From an uncultured Ruminococcus sp. (lineage in GTDB: Bacteria; Bacillota; Clostridia; Oscillospirales; Ruminococcaceae): DNA of 44,108 nt. The notes below the pieces were generated by a model that worked only from the letters and a program-made list of their open reading frames with translations, made no database searches and was not told the DNA's origin. Positions within the stretch are counted from its first letter, which is position 1. Every line of letters begins with the position of its first letter. The position numbers and the translations under genes were made by a program. Of the stretch, positions 32,101 to 40,855 are shown in pieces. The stretch covers positions 1 through 44,108 of the forward strand of contig UQAR01000008.1 in NCBI GenBank assembly GCA_900539095.1, in the 5' to 3' direction.

Positions 32101-32457
32101 ATGAAAGACAGGAAGGCGATGAAAACGAGGCGTATCCTTGCGATCATTTGCTATACAGTTGGGTTTTGTGCTTACGGTGCGGCAGGTTATGTTTCGTGGC
32201 TGGCGTGGGAAGGCACTATATCTAACAAGCAGGGCTTTCTGACTTTTCTGCCCATTTGGATAGTGTCCTACTGGTTCAACACGTTTTTCTCTCAGCTTAT
32301 TTGCAGGGTAAAAAAGGACGGTTCTAAACAATGGGCCATAGGCAAGAGGGCAAGGCACGTTCTAAGCGACATTTCAACGGTTTTGAGCGTTGTGCTCCTT
32401 TGTTTCTGGATATATGTGTATATCACGCAGTATACTGAGCTGCTGAACTTCAAATAA
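32101..32457 (+). CDS. Small membrane protein controlled by the Thr T-box
   Basis: 118 residues from the ATG at 32101, with GAGGGTG nine bases upstream (an in-frame ATG 21 bases earlier has no such signal and touches the terminator). Basic N-terminus, three hydrophobic segments (about 13-33, 45-62 and 88-108) and a basic loop between the last two (RVKKDGSKQWAIGKRARH). I do not recognise a family, and there is no transport or enzyme motif. It is the first gene after the T-box, so it should be induced when charged tRNA-Thr is low. thrS follows on the same strand 182 bases later without a terminator between. Confidence 0.75.
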   Translation: MKDRKAMKTRRILAIICYTVGFCAYGAAGYVSWLAWEGTISNKQGFLTFLPIWIVSYWFNTFFSQLICRVKKDGSKQWAIGKRARHVLSDISTVLSVVLLCFWIYVYITQYTELLNFK

Positions 32458-32464
32458 TATGCCT

Positions 32465-32487
32465 GTAGGGGCGATCTGAGGTCACCC
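32465..32487. repeat. REP-like palindrome (degenerate)
   Basis: GTAGG on the left, arms GGGCGAtC/GGTCaCCC with TGA between. It lies between the T-box ORF and thrS. Confidence 0.6.
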
Positions 32488-32529
32488 GAATTATAAAAGA
32501 CCATACGCAAGAAAACGCAGGGTGATATG

Positions 32530-32553
32530 CGGGCGAACGCTGTTCGCCCCTAC
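32530..32553. repeat. REP-like palindrome (GAAC type)
   Basis: Arms GGGCGAAC/GTTCGCCC with GCT between, CCTAC on the right. It faces opposite to the copy at 32465. Confidence 0.8.
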
Positions 32554-32579
32554 AATGGACGAATTTCAAATGAAAAAAG

Positions 32580-32601
32580 CGTGTAATTTACACGTTATAA
32601 T
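32580..32601 (+). promoter_or_regulatory. Possible internal thrS promoter with palindrome
   Basis: A perfect palindrome CGTGTAA-T-TTACACG (32580-32594) is followed by TATAAT (32596-32601), 38 bases before the thrS start. No good -35 box is seen 17 bases upstream, so this is a weak candidate. Confidence 0.35.
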
Positions 32602-32639
32602 AAAGAATTACATTATTTTATAAATTGGAGGAATCAAAA

Positions 32640-34586
32640 ATGATAAAGCTGAAATTAAAAGACGGCTCTGTCCGTGAGATCGAAAAGGCTATGCCTGCCA
32701 GTGAGATAATCAAGGATATCGGCATGGGACTTTACAAGGCTGCCTGCTGTGTAAAGCTGGACGGCGAGGTTTATGACATGAGGACTGTTATTGACCATGA
32801 CTGTGAATTTGAGGTCATGACTTTTGACTCAAAGGCCGGCAAGGAGACTTTCTGGCACACTGCGTCACACCTTATGGCTCAGGCTGTAAAGGATCTTTAT
32901 CCTGAGGCAAAACTTGCAAGAGGCCCTGCTACGGACACTGGTTTTTACTATGATTTTGAGGTAGAAAAGCCTTTCACGCCTGCTGACCTTGAAAAGATAC
33001 AGGCTGAGATGAAAAAGCTTGCAAAAGAGGGATATGCTCTTGAGCGTTTTGAACTGCCTGCTGACGAGGCTATAAAGCTCATGGAGGAGAGGCACGAGGA
33101 TTACAAGGTAGAGCTTATCCACAAGCATGATGACAAGGGTGAAAAGCTTTCATTCTACAAGCAGGGCGATTTCGTTGACCTTTGTGCCGGCCCGCACATC
33201 ATGAGCGTTGCACCTATCAAGGCTGTAAAGCTGCTTTCATGCACTGGTGCATACTGGGGCAAGGCTGAGGACGGCAAGCAGCTTTCAAGAATTTACGGAA
33301 CGGCTTTTCCAAAGGCGTCTATGCTTGACGAGTTCCTCAAGCAGCAGGAAGAGGCTAAACTTCGTGACCACAACAAGATAGGCAGAGATCTTGAATATTT
33401 CACGACTGTTGACTGCATCGGTCAGGGACTTCCTGTTATGCTGCCAAAGGGTGCGAGAGTTATACAGCTGCTCCAGCGTTGGGTAGAGGACGTTGAGCAG
33501 GCAAAGGGCTGTCAGCTCACAAAGACTCCTCTTTTTGCAAAGAGAGATCTTTACAAGATATCAGGTCACTGGGATCATTATCTTGACGGAATGTTCATTC
33601 TTGGCGACCCTTATGATGAGGAAAAAGAGTGCTTTGCACTTCGTCCTATGACTTGTCCGTTCCAGTATCAGGTATTCCTTAACAGACAGCGTTCATACAG
33701 AGAGCTGCCAATGAGATTGACAGAGACTTCTACGCTTTTCAGAAACGAGGACAGCGGTGAGATGCACGGTCTTATCAGAGTAAGACAGTTCACTATCTCT
33801 GAGGGTCACTACATTCTCAGACCTGACCAGCTGGAGGAAGAGTTCAAGGGTTGTCTTGAGCTTGCTAAATACTTCCTTGACACTGTTGGACTGCTTGATG
33901 ACTGCACATTCAGATTCTCACAGTGGGATCCTGCTAACCCTAAGAACAAGTACGAGGGCACGGCTGAGCAGTGGGAGCACGCACAGGCTGCAATGAAAAC
34001 TATTCTTGACGACCTTGGCGTTGATTACGATATTGGTATCGATGAGGCTGCGTTCTATGGTCCAAAGCTTGACATTCAGTACAAGAACGTATACGGCAAG
34101 GAGGACACGCTCGTTACTATCCAGATAGATATGCTGCTGGCTGAGAGATTTGGTATGTACTATGTTGACAAGGACGGTCAGAAAAAGCTGCCTTACATCA
34201 TTCACAGAACTTCACTTGGCTGCTTTGAGAGAACTCTTGCTTATATGCTTGAGCACTTCAACGGTGTTCTTCCTCTGTGGCTCGCTCCTGAGCAGGTAAG
34301 ACTTCTTCCTATCAAGGAGAGCCATGCTGAATATGCACAGAAGATAGCTGACAGAATGACTGCTATGGGCATGAGAGTTACTGTTGACAACAGAGATGAG
34401 AACATTGGTACTAAGATCAAGGCTGCAAGACTTGAGAGGATACCTTATATGCTCATCATTGGCGACAACGAGGTAAACAGCAACACGGTCACTGTTCGTT
34501 CGAGAAAAGAGGGCGAACTTCCTGCAATGCCTGTTGACGAGCTTATCGCTAAGCTTGATGAAGAGATAAAGACTAAGGCGAAGTAA
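32640..34586 (+). CDS. thrS: Threonyl-tRNA synthetase
   Basis: 648 residues from the ATG at 32640, with GGAGG eight bases upstream; an in-frame TTG 15 bases earlier lies within this signal. It charges tRNA-Thr and edits Ser-tRNA. Domains in order: N-terminal TGS (about 1-60), editing domain with HTASHLMAQAV (about 72-82), a class II catalytic core with Zn ligands in PMTCPFQYQVF and ISEGHYILRP and in PYIIHRTSLGCFER, and a C-terminal anticodon-binding domain (about 550-648). All key residues are present. It is expressed from the T-box transcript, after the small membrane gene. Confidence 0.98.
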   Translation: MIKLKLKDGSVREIEKAMPASEIIKDIGMGLYKAACCVKLDGEVYDMRTVIDHDCEFEVMTFDSKAGKETFWHTASHLMAQAVKDLYPEAKLARGPATDTGFYYDFEVEKPFTPADLEKIQAEMKKLAKEGYALERFELPADEAIKLMEERHEDYKVELIHKHDDKGEKLSFYKQGDFVDLCAGPHIMSVAPIKAVKLLSCTGAYWGKAEDGKQLSRIYGTAFPKASMLDEFLKQQEEAKLRDHNKIGRDLEYFTTVDCIGQGLPVMLPKGARVIQLLQRWVEDVEQAKGCQLTKTPLFAKRDLYKISGHWDHYLDGMFILGDPYDEEKECFALRPMTCPFQYQVFLNRQRSYRELPMRLTETSTLFRNEDSGEMHGLIRVRQFTISEGHYILRPDQLEEEFKGCLELAKYFLDTVGLLDDCTFRFSQWDPANPKNKYEGTAEQWEHAQAAMKTILDDLGVDYDIGIDEAAFYGPKLDIQYKNVYGKEDTLVTIQIDMLLAERFGMYYVDKDGQKKLPYIIHRTSLGCFERTLAYMLEHFNGVLPLWLAPEQVRLLPIKESHAEYAQKIADRMTAMGMRVTVDNRDENIGTKIKAARLERIPYMLIIGDNEVNSNTVTVRSRKEGELPAMPVDELIAKLDEEIKTKAK

Positions 34587-34628
34587 TCGGACGTATGGTA
34601 ACATAGTGACAAAAGCGTTCGGGAAAAG

Positions 34629-34652
34629 CGGGCGACCTCAGGTCGCCCCTGC
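34629..34652. repeat. REP-like palindrome (GACC type)
   Basis: Arms GGGCGACC/GGTCGCCC around TCA, right end CCTGC. 43 bases after the thrS stop. Confidence 0.8.
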
Positions 34653-34686
34653 TGCACAAGCTTTGTATGTTTCAATGCGAACCGGT

Positions 34687-34709
34687 GTAGGGGCGAACAG
34701 TGTTCGCAC
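34687..34709. repeat. REP-like palindrome (GAAC type)
   Basis: GTAGG on the left, arms GGCGAAC/GTTCGCaC with AGT between. Inverted relative to the copy at 34629. Confidence 0.7.
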
Positions 34710-34756
34710 GTTGGCTTTCGCTGTCAATGTGTTTTATACAGACGTTTTATGCGATA

Positions 34757-34784
34757 CCGCACAGGGGAAAATTCTCTTGTGCGG
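34757..34784. repeat. Unassigned 28-base imperfect palindrome
   Basis: CCGCACAGGGGAA pairs with TTCTCTTGTGCGG with two internal mismatches. No T-run on either side, so not a typical terminator. It lies in the thrS-putP gap. Confidence 0.5.
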
Positions 34785-34846
34785 CGTTGCCGTTTATAAA
34801 ATATGGGGCGGATAGGATAAAATTCGTTTCGGAAAAGAGGTAATAG

Positions 34847-36406
34847 ATGAAATCAGATATGATCTGGACGCTTGTAGCTTTTGCGTTTTACCTTGCGGGA
34901 ATGCTGCTCATAGGCGTTGCTTATATGAAGAAAACAAAGAGCACGGAGGACTTTTTCCTTGGTGGAAGAGGTCTTAACGGCTGGGTAGCGGCACTTTCGG
35001 CTCAGGCATCTGATATGTCGGGCTGGATGCTCATGGGTCTGCCGGGCACTGTTTACGCTTTCGGAACAGGTCAGATATGGATAGCTGTGGGTCTGCTCAT
35101 TGGCACTATACTGAACTGGGCTTTGGTATCAGGCAGGCTGAGGAGATACACTATCAGGGCGAACAACTCCATGACACTTCCGAAGTATCTTGAAAACAGA
35201 TTTGAGGACAAGCACAAGATAATGCTTTTGGTATCATCGGTGGCTATCGTCATATTCTTTCTTGTTTACACGGCGTCTGCTCTTTCGGCAGGCGGAAAGC
35301 TTTTCAACTCTATATTCGGTATCGACTACAAAATATGTCTTACTATCGGTGCGGTAGTAATTTTGGGATACACTTTCATGGGTGGATTTATGGCAGTATG
35401 TGTAACGGACTTTGTTCAGGGTCTGCTCATGCTGGCAGGAGTTGTGACTATACCTATCATTGCGTTTTTCCTTGTTGGAGCAGGAAACGTTATGGACAAC
35501 ATCACTGCAAGCGGTGTTGAGGCACATCACTATCTTAACATACTCAATGATGAAAAGGGCAAGCCGCTTTCATTCATTGACATAATCTCACATCTTGGCT
35601 GGGCACTGGGATATTTCGGTATGCCGCACATTCTGGTAAGATTTATGGCTATAAGCTCTGAAAAAGAGGTAAAAAAGTCAAGAGTCATAGGCTGTGTATG
35701 GTGTGCGATATCGCTTACGTTTGCCTGCTTTATCGCTATAGTAGGCAGGGCGTATCTTGTGCCTGCACTGGAGAACAGCAAGTCGGAGAATGTTTTCATT
35801 GAGATGATACAGAAGGTATTCAACTCTGACATAGGCATACCGTTCATAGGCGGAATTTTCCTTTGCGGAATACTGGCTGCCATAATGTCAACGGCTGATT
35901 CGCAGCTGCTTGTAACGGCATCGTCGGTATCGGAGGATATTTACCACTCATGTATTGCACCTAAGGCGGAGAACAAGAAGGTACTGCTTGTGAGCAGGAT
36001 AACGGTTCTTGTGGTAGCGGTCATAGCATACATTATAGCACTTGATCCTAAGAGCAGCATAATGGGACTTGTTTCAAACGCATGGGCAGGACTTGGAGCG
36101 TCATTTGGTCCGATAGTTCTCATGTCCCTTTACTGGAAGAGGACGAATCTTGCAGGTGCGGCGGCAGGTGTTGCATCGGGTGCGTTATCGGTAATAATCT
36201 GGGACTACATTCCGCTTATAGACGGACAGACTTTAGGTGACAAGACTGGGCTTTACTCATTGGTAGTAGGTTTTGCGGTAAGTCTTATACTTATTGTTAT
36301 AGTGAGCCTTTGCACAAAGAAACCGTCTGAGGCAATGCTCAAGGCATTTGATGATGTCAAGAACGGTGTGAACTGCGGCTGTGATGACAATGCTGAGAGG
36401 GCTTAG
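34847..36406 (+). CDS. putP: Sodium/proline symporter, PutP family
   Basis: 519 residues with about 13 hydrophobic segments. SSS family marks: TEDFFLGGRGLNGWVAALSAQASDMSGWMLMGLPG near 27-60 and the MSTADSQLLVTASSVSEDIY motif near 347-366, both characteristic of PutP. It imports proline (or a related solute) with Na+ as nitrogen source or compatible solute. AAGAGGT precedes the start. No clear promoter was seen in the repeat-rich gap upstream; a terminator follows. Confidence 0.94.
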   Translation: MKSDMIWTLVAFAFYLAGMLLIGVAYMKKTKSTEDFFLGGRGLNGWVAALSAQASDMSGWMLMGLPGTVYAFGTGQIWIAVGLLIGTILNWALVSGRLRRYTIRANNSMTLPKYLENRFEDKHKIMLLVSSVAIVIFFLVYTASALSAGGKLFNSIFGIDYKICLTIGAVVILGYTFMGGFMAVCVTDFVQGLLMLAGVVTIPIIAFFLVGAGNVMDNITASGVEAHHYLNILNDEKGKPLSFIDIISHLGWALGYFGMPHILVRFMAISSEKEVKKSRVIGCVWCAISLTFACFIAIVGRAYLVPALENSKSENVFIEMIQKVFNSDIGIPFIGGIFLCGILAAIMSTADSQLLVTASSVSEDIYHSCIAPKAENKKVLLVSRITVLVVAVIAYIIALDPKSSIMGLVSNAWAGLGASFGPIVLMSLYWKRTNLAGAAAGVASGALSVIIWDYIPLIDGQTLGDKTGLYSLVVGFAVSLILIVIVSLCTKKPSEAMLKAFDDVKNGVNCGCDDNAERA

Positions 36407-36436
36407 GTTCAGGTGACATAAATGTGGATAATAAAA

Positions 36437-36467
36437 AACACGGTGAGTTTATCGCCGTGTTTTTTTG
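36437..36467 (+). terminator. Terminator of putP
   Basis: 10-bp stem AACACGGTGA/TCGCCGTGTT (one G-U pair), five-base loop, then seven T. Confidence 0.88.
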
Positions 36468-36719
36468 TGTTGGTTTTTGGGTGATGATGCTAGGGGTACG
36501 AATATGCGGAAATACGGGCATATGAAGAGCGGGCAGTATTAGGTCGCATCTACGGAGAACCGAGGGACAAATGGTTACAAATTGTAATATTTAGTGTGAT
36601 GTTTGAGCCAGTGGCAATTTTTGTGCGTTTTTATGGGGATATGTTGACATATCGAACCTGCGTTCCCTGTGAAAACAGCCAAAGATTTTGGTCATTTCGG
36701 CAAAAAGGAAGAAAATCTG
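36468..36719. other. Noncoding leader region upstream of the surface protein
   Basis: No open frame or known riboswitch (I looked for a c-di-GMP-I motif and found none). The only structured site is the 13-base palindrome TTACAA-A-TTGTAA at 36575-36587; the sequence AAATTGTAA recurs in the promoter spacer about 145 bases downstream. Confidence 0.5.
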
Positions 36720-36748
36720 TTGCCAAATTGTAACCTTTATGATATCAT
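36720..36748 (+). promoter_or_regulatory. Promoter of the CHAP-like surface protein gene
   Basis: TTGCCA (36720-36725), 17-base spacer, TATCAT (36743-36748), 68 bases upstream of the start codon. Confidence 0.6.
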
Positions 36749-36762
36749 GGGCATAGAGTGCG

Positions 36763-36790
36763 AAAATGGGCGGAAAATACCCATTTTTAT
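36763..36790 (+). promoter_or_regulatory. Hairpin in the leader of the surface protein gene
   Basis: 8-bp stem AAAATGGG/CCCATTTT with a nine-base loop, then TTAT, ending 25 bases before the start codon. It resembles a weak attenuator but no alternative antiterminator stem was found. Confidence 0.45.
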
Positions 36791-36815
36791 CATATAGGGC
36801 AAAGGAGGCGTCGAA

Positions 36816-38984
36816 ATGGAAAAGGCTGTGAGAAAAAGGCTCAGGGGGCTTTTTTCGGTTATGGGTACGGTATTCTGTGCGGTAATGGCGATGATGATAT
36901 GCCAGACGGCAGACGCTATATACTACAATGAAAAGACTGCCACTGTGGACTATGACTATCAGGTCACGGACTCCTTTGAGGGTGTTGACGCCAAATATGT
37001 GCTTGGATATTCCGACACCGGTTACTACTGCTGTGCGGGATATGTTTCGAGGTTTTACGAGGAGAAGTTCGGGGTCATTGTTTACAACATCAATATCATT
37101 GACGACAAGCCCAGCGTTTACTGTTTCGGCAAAAGGGCTGAACTGCGTGAAGTGAAAACGCCGCAGCCCGGCGACATCATGCAGGACAAGGACTACTCTC
37201 ATGTTGCCATTGTAAAGGACTGTCAAGGTTCGACGGCGACGCTTATTGAGCAAAACTACAAATGGAAATGGAACGAGCAGGTATACACTGTTATAAACAG
37301 AAAGGTGCTAACGAGCAATCACTATTTCTACAGGCTTTACATAAACGGTGTTGAGCAAAGTCTTGACCTTGACACCACGAAACCTGTTATTGCAAACGCC
37401 GGCTGTGAGAACATCACCGGCAATGGATACACTGTTACGGCGGACATTTCTGACAACAGGGCTGTGGCATCGGTAAAGGTATCCACTTATTACAAGGGCG
37501 ACAGTTCGAAGGCTGTGACGAGGGTATACAACTCGGCGGTGAACTCGCTTTCCCACACGGTCAAGGTTTCGGACTTGGGAGGAAAGGACGGTTACTATGT
37601 GACCACCATAACGGCTGAGGACGAGGCCGGAAACAGCTCCGAACAGGTCATAAGGACATACGTTGACACCACTGCTCCAACTATCTCGGGGGCAAAGGTG
37701 GAGAATATCACGGCAAAGGGTTTTGACATTTCATGCAATGTGAGCGACAAGAGCGGCGTTTCAAGAGTGGTATTCCCGACGTATCCCACAAAGAGCGGCG
37801 AGAGCACAAAGAAATATGCTGAGTGTGGATTTGACGGCAAAAAGGCGGAGGCTTATGTTTCGGTTGACGAGCACGGTGCAAAGAGCGGCGAATTCACGGT
37901 AAAGATAACGGCTTATGACAAATACGGAAACTGCTCGACAAAGACTGTTAAGGCTAACATTAAGCCTGCGACTTCGGTGAAAGTGAACAAGGTTTCGCTT
38001 ACTCTTGACAAGGGCAAGAGCAGTGTGCTCATTGCCACAATGGGCGGCGGCAGCGGACTGACGGACTTCGTTTCATGGAAGTCATCAGACAGCAAGGTGG
38101 TTTCGGTATCAAAGGGCAAGGTCACGGCAAAGGGCGTTGGCAAGGCGACTGTGACGGCTTTCACCACTGGCGGAAAAAGTGCGAAATGCACTGTCACTGT
38201 CAAAGGCAGCATTGGTGACGCAAGCGTAGCGGCGATAAAAACGCAGGTATACACCGGCAAGGCTATCTCCCCTGCTCCGGCGGTGACATACGGCGGAAAA
38301 AAGCTTACGAAAAACAAGGATTACACTGTGAGCTATTCTTCAAACAAGGCTGTGGGAAAGGCTAGTTTGAAGATAACAGGCAAGGGACTTTATAAGGGCA
38401 CAAAGACTGTAAACTTTAACATACGCCCTGCTGTCGTTAAGAACGTCAAGGTAGTTTCCACAGGCGAAAAGAGCGTGAAACTCACTTGGAAAAAGGTAAC
38501 GGGGGCTGACAGCTACGCTGTTTACAGATATGACGGCACAAGCAAGAAGTGGAAACGCATCAAGACTGTAAAGACGGCAAGCTACACGGACAGCGGTCTT
38601 GCTCGTGCAAAGGGCTACAGCTACAAGGTAAAGGCTATAAAGAAAGCGAGCGGAAAGGAATATATCTCTGCGGACTACTCGAAAATCGCTAAGGCTGTGA
38701 CAAAGCCTAAAAAGGCATCATGCACTGCAAAGGCTGCTGACAGCGGCGGAATATCGGTATCATGGAAGGCTGTAGGCGGTGCAAGCGGATATGAGATATA
38801 CGTTTCCGACAACGGAAATGATTTTGTAAAGTCAGCACGGGTGAAGTCGGCACGGAAGAGTGCTGTTTTATCGGGTTTTGAATCTTACTCGCTGAAAATG
38901 GTGAAGGTGAGGGCTTACAAGACCGTGAACGGCAAGACTTCTTACGGGGCTTTTTCACAGGCTGTTATGGTCATTGTGAAATGA
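36816..38984 (+). CDS. Secreted CHAP-like cell-surface protein with Ig-like and fibronectin type III repeats
   Basis: 722 residues. Signal peptide (about 1-34). Residues about 55-175 match a CHAP/NlpC-like cysteine peptidase: Cys72 or Cys73 in DTGYYCCAGYVSRFYEEKFG, the PQPGDIM turn and His129 in YSHVAIVKDC, followed by ATLIEQNYKW. Two Ig-like domains (about 185-290 and 291-385) carry DTTKPVI and DTTAPTI starts. A Big_2-type Ig domain (about 387-465), a GKAISPAPAVTYGGKKLTK repeat domain (about 470-540) and two fibronectin type III domains (about 545-722) follow. It probably cleaves peptidoglycan cross-bridges or stem peptides at the surface while binding glycans or host matter. GGAGG is nine bases before the ATG. 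Monocistronic; the terminator at 39141 is shared with the converging GH13 gene. Confidence 0.85.
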   Translation: MEKAVRKRLRGLFSVMGTVFCAVMAMMICQTADAIYYNEKTATVDYDYQVTDSFEGVDAKYVLGYSDTGYYCCAGYVSRFYEEKFGVIVYNINIIDDKPSVYCFGKRAELREVKTPQPGDIMQDKDYSHVAIVKDCQGSTATLIEQNYKWKWNEQVYTVINRKVLTSNHYFYRLYINGVEQSLDLDTTKPVIANAGCENITGNGYTVTADISDNRAVASVKVSTYYKGDSSKAVTRVYNSAVNSLSHTVKVSDLGGKDGYYVTTITAEDEAGNSSEQVIRTYVDTTAPTISGAKVENITAKGFDISCNVSDKSGVSRVVFPTYPTKSGESTKKYAECGFDGKKAEAYVSVDEHGAKSGEFTVKITAYDKYGNCSTKTVKANIKPATSVKVNKVSLTLDKGKSSVLIATMGGGSGLTDFVSWKSSDSKVVSVSKGKVTAKGVGKATVTAFTTGGKSAKCTVTVKGSIGDASVAAIKTQVYTGKAISPAPAVTYGGKKLTKNKDYTVSYSSNKAVGKASLKITGKGLYKGTKTVNFNIRPAVVKNVKVVSTGEKSVKLTWKKVTGADSYAVYRYDGTSKKWKRIKTVKTASYTDSGLARAKGYSYKVKAIKKASGKEYISADYSKIAKAVTKPKKASCTAKAADSGGISVSWKAVGGASGYEIYVSDNGNDFVKSARVKSARKSAVLSGFESYSLKMVKVRAYKTVNGKTSYGAFSQAVMVIVK

Positions 38985-39033
38985 TGATATCAGAAGTGAC
39001 GATATCAAACAAATGATATGAGCAGGCGGCAGA

Positions 39034-39057
39034 CGGGCAACCAAAGGTCGCCCCTAC
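39034..39057. repeat. REP-like palindrome (GACC type, one mismatch)
   Basis: Arms GGGCaACC/GGTCGCCC around AAA, right end CCTAC. Just after the surface protein gene. Confidence 0.7.
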
Positions 39058-39102
39058 CATACATGAGCGGTTATGATATCTACAAAATTAAGGTAAACAA
39101 AA

Positions 39103-39126
39103 CGGGCGAACGATGTTCGCACCTAC
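39103..39126. repeat. REP-like palindrome (GAAC type, one mismatch)
   Basis: Arms GGGCGAAC/GTTCGCaC with GAT between, right end CCTAC. Same orientation as the copy at 39034. Confidence 0.7.
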
Positions 39127-39140
39127 ATTATGTTGACACA

Positions 39141-39175
39141 AAAAAGGACAGCACTTTGAAAATGCTGTCCTTTTT
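39141..39175. terminator. Bidirectional terminator between surface protein and GH13 genes
   Basis: Perfect 13-bp stem AAAAAGGACAGCA/TGCTGTCCTTTTT with a nine-base loop. It works for both converging genes. Confidence 0.88.
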
Positions 39176-39191
39176 CTATATTCATATGGGG

Positions 39192-40502
39192 TTATCTTTC
39201 CATTTTCCAGAACTCTACGGAATATGGTTTAAGCTCGCTGCCGCCGCCGAAATCGTGGATAGTGCCTGTGAGGAGTTCCTGTGCCTGACCGCAGCCTGCA
39301 TCAAAGTGGGCTGTGAAAGGCTGGTCGTCGGCGTTTATTGCGACGAGGACACGCTCGCCCTCGAACTCACGCTCGATTATACACTGTCTATTGGTGAGGA
39401 CAGGTATTTTTATTGAACCGTAGCAGAGAGCCTTGCTGTTTTTGTGTATCTCTGCCATTTTTGAGATAAGCTCGGTGAGGTCGTTCCACTCAGGCTTTTC
39501 AAAGCTTACACGGAGTGCAGGGTCGCCCTCGCTCTTATTTGCTTTCGTGCCCCACTCAGAGCCGTAATAAACGCATGGCATACCAGGCATACCAAAGAGC
39601 ATACCGTAGATAAGCGGCAGGTGTTTCTCGTTTGTGAGCTGGCTTGCTATTCTTGAAACGTCATGGTTATCAACAAAGCACAGCAGGTGCATTCCTCTAT
39701 ATCTGCACCAATTCTCAGGTCCGAACTGGTTTTTCAGTGAATGGCATATCTCGAACATATTCATGCAGTTAAAGCTTGAATACAGTCCCTTATAGCACTC
39801 ATAGTTCGTGCAGGAATGGAGCATTTCAGGATTTACCCACTGGGCATAGTCGCCATGGAGCAGCTCGCCGATAAGGACAAAATCCTGCTTGAGCCAGTCG
39901 CAATGCTGTCTAAGGCGTTTGAGAAAGTTCTTATCAAGGCAATATGCAACATCAAGGCGAAGTCCGTCTATATCAAACTCCTTGACCCAATTTGTTATGC
40001 ACTCTAAGATATGATCCACTACCTGCGGATTATTGAGGTTCAATTTAACAAGGTCGAAGTGACCCTCCCAGCCTTCATACCAAAGACCGTCGTTATAGTT
40101 GCTGTTGCCGCCGAAATTGATATGGAACCAATCTTTATACGGTGAGTTCTCACGGTTTTTCAAAACGTCCTGAAAAGCCCAGAATCCTCTGCCGACGTGG
40201 TTGAAAACGCCGTCCAAGACCACCTTTATGCCGTTCTCGTGGAGCTCTTTGCAGACCTTTGCAAAGTCCTCGTTGGTGCCAAGGCGGCAGTCTATTTTAC
40301 GGTAATCTCTGGTGTTATAGCCGTGAGTGTCGGAATCGAACACCGGCGAAAAATATATCGCATTCGCACCGAGCTTTTTTATATGAGGTATCCAATCTAT
40401 GACTTTCAGTATCCTGCTTTCCTCTTTGCCGTCATTCTCAAAGGGTGCTCCGCAGAAACCAAGCGGATAGATCTGATAAAAAACACTTTCGTATGCCCAC
40501 AT
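39192..40502 (-). CDS. GH13 alpha-glucosidase/amylase family enzyme
   Basis: 436 residues, a single catalytic barrel plus a short C-terminal beta domain, with no N-terminal carbohydrate domain and no signal peptide, so cytoplasmic. The four GH13 regions are complete: VVLDGVFNHVGRGF (region I), GLRLDVAYCLD (nucleophile Asp, region II), LIGELLHGDYAQW (acid Glu, region III) and LCFVDNHDVSRIAS (Asp, region IV). It hydrolyses alpha-glucosidic bonds of imported maltodextrins or similar oligosaccharides; the bond preference cannot be told. GCQELLTG and PYSVEFWKME close the chain. AAGGAAG precedes the ATG. No maltose transporter gene is nearby. Confidence 0.92.
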   Translation of the reverse strand: MWAYESVFYQIYPLGFCGAPFENDGKEESRILKVIDWIPHIKKLGANAIYFSPVFDSDTHGYNTRDYRKIDCRLGTNEDFAKVCKELHENGIKVVLDGVFNHVGRGFWAFQDVLKNRENSPYKDWFHINFGGNSNYNDGLWYEGWEGHFDLVKLNLNNPQVVDHILECITNWVKEFDIDGLRLDVAYCLDKNFLKRLRQHCDWLKQDFVLIGELLHGDYAQWVNPEMLHSCTNYECYKGLYSSFNCMNMFEICHSLKNQFGPENWCRYRGMHLLCFVDNHDVSRIASQLTNEKHLPLIYGMLFGMPGMPCVYYGSEWGTKANKSEGDPALRVSFEKPEWNDLTELISKMAEIHKNSKALCYGSIKIPVLTNRQCIIEREFEGERVLVAINADDQPFTAHFDAGCGQAQELLTGTIHDFGGGSELKPYSVEFWKMER

Positions 40503-40572
40503 AATATTATCTTCCTTTCTGATACTAATAGAAAATGTTGTTCGCAGGTAATATAGATCTGCCGAAAAAGGG

Positions 40573-40596
40573 CGGGCGAACGCTGTTCGCCCCTAC
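40573..40596. repeat. REP-like palindrome (GAAC type)
   Basis: Arms GGGCGAAC/GTTCGCCC with GCT between, right end CCTAC. Upstream of the GH13 gene. Confidence 0.8.
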
Positions 40597-40758
40597 AGGG
40601 GTGGCATGACGTTTCTAGTCCTTAAATTTCTCAGCTTATTTATATTTTATGAGATATCTGCGAAACTATAGTTAAACTATACAAAATACAGCATTACTAT
40701 TATATCAAACTTTGGCATATTTCTCAATACTCATTTTTCATTAATATAATCCACACTT
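40597..40758. other. AT-rich noncoding gap
   Basis: Between the REP-like palindrome and the asparaginase promoter. Nothing beyond possible weak -10 boxes for the GH13 gene was found. Confidence 0.4.
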
Positions 40759-40807
40759 TTGTGCATTTTGCACAACTATTGACAAGTCAGGTGTTAGGTG
40801 ATATTAT
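40759..40807 (+). promoter_or_regulatory. Asparaginase promoter with upstream palindromic operator
   Basis: TTGACA (40779-40784), 17-base spacer, TATTAT (40802-40807). A perfect 17-base palindrome TTGTGCA-TTT-TGCACAA (40759-40775) ends four bases before the -35 box, a position used by activators or by repressors that block RNA polymerase. The regulator is not in the window. Confidence 0.75.
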
Positions 40808-40855
40808 ATTTATAACAAATATCAAGGATTGATTTTTGATAAAGGCAGGGATAGA

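Noticed and set aside
36468..36815. Possible c-di-GMP riboswitch ahead of the surface protein
   Set aside because: The conserved GEMM core and tetraloop receptor are not found.
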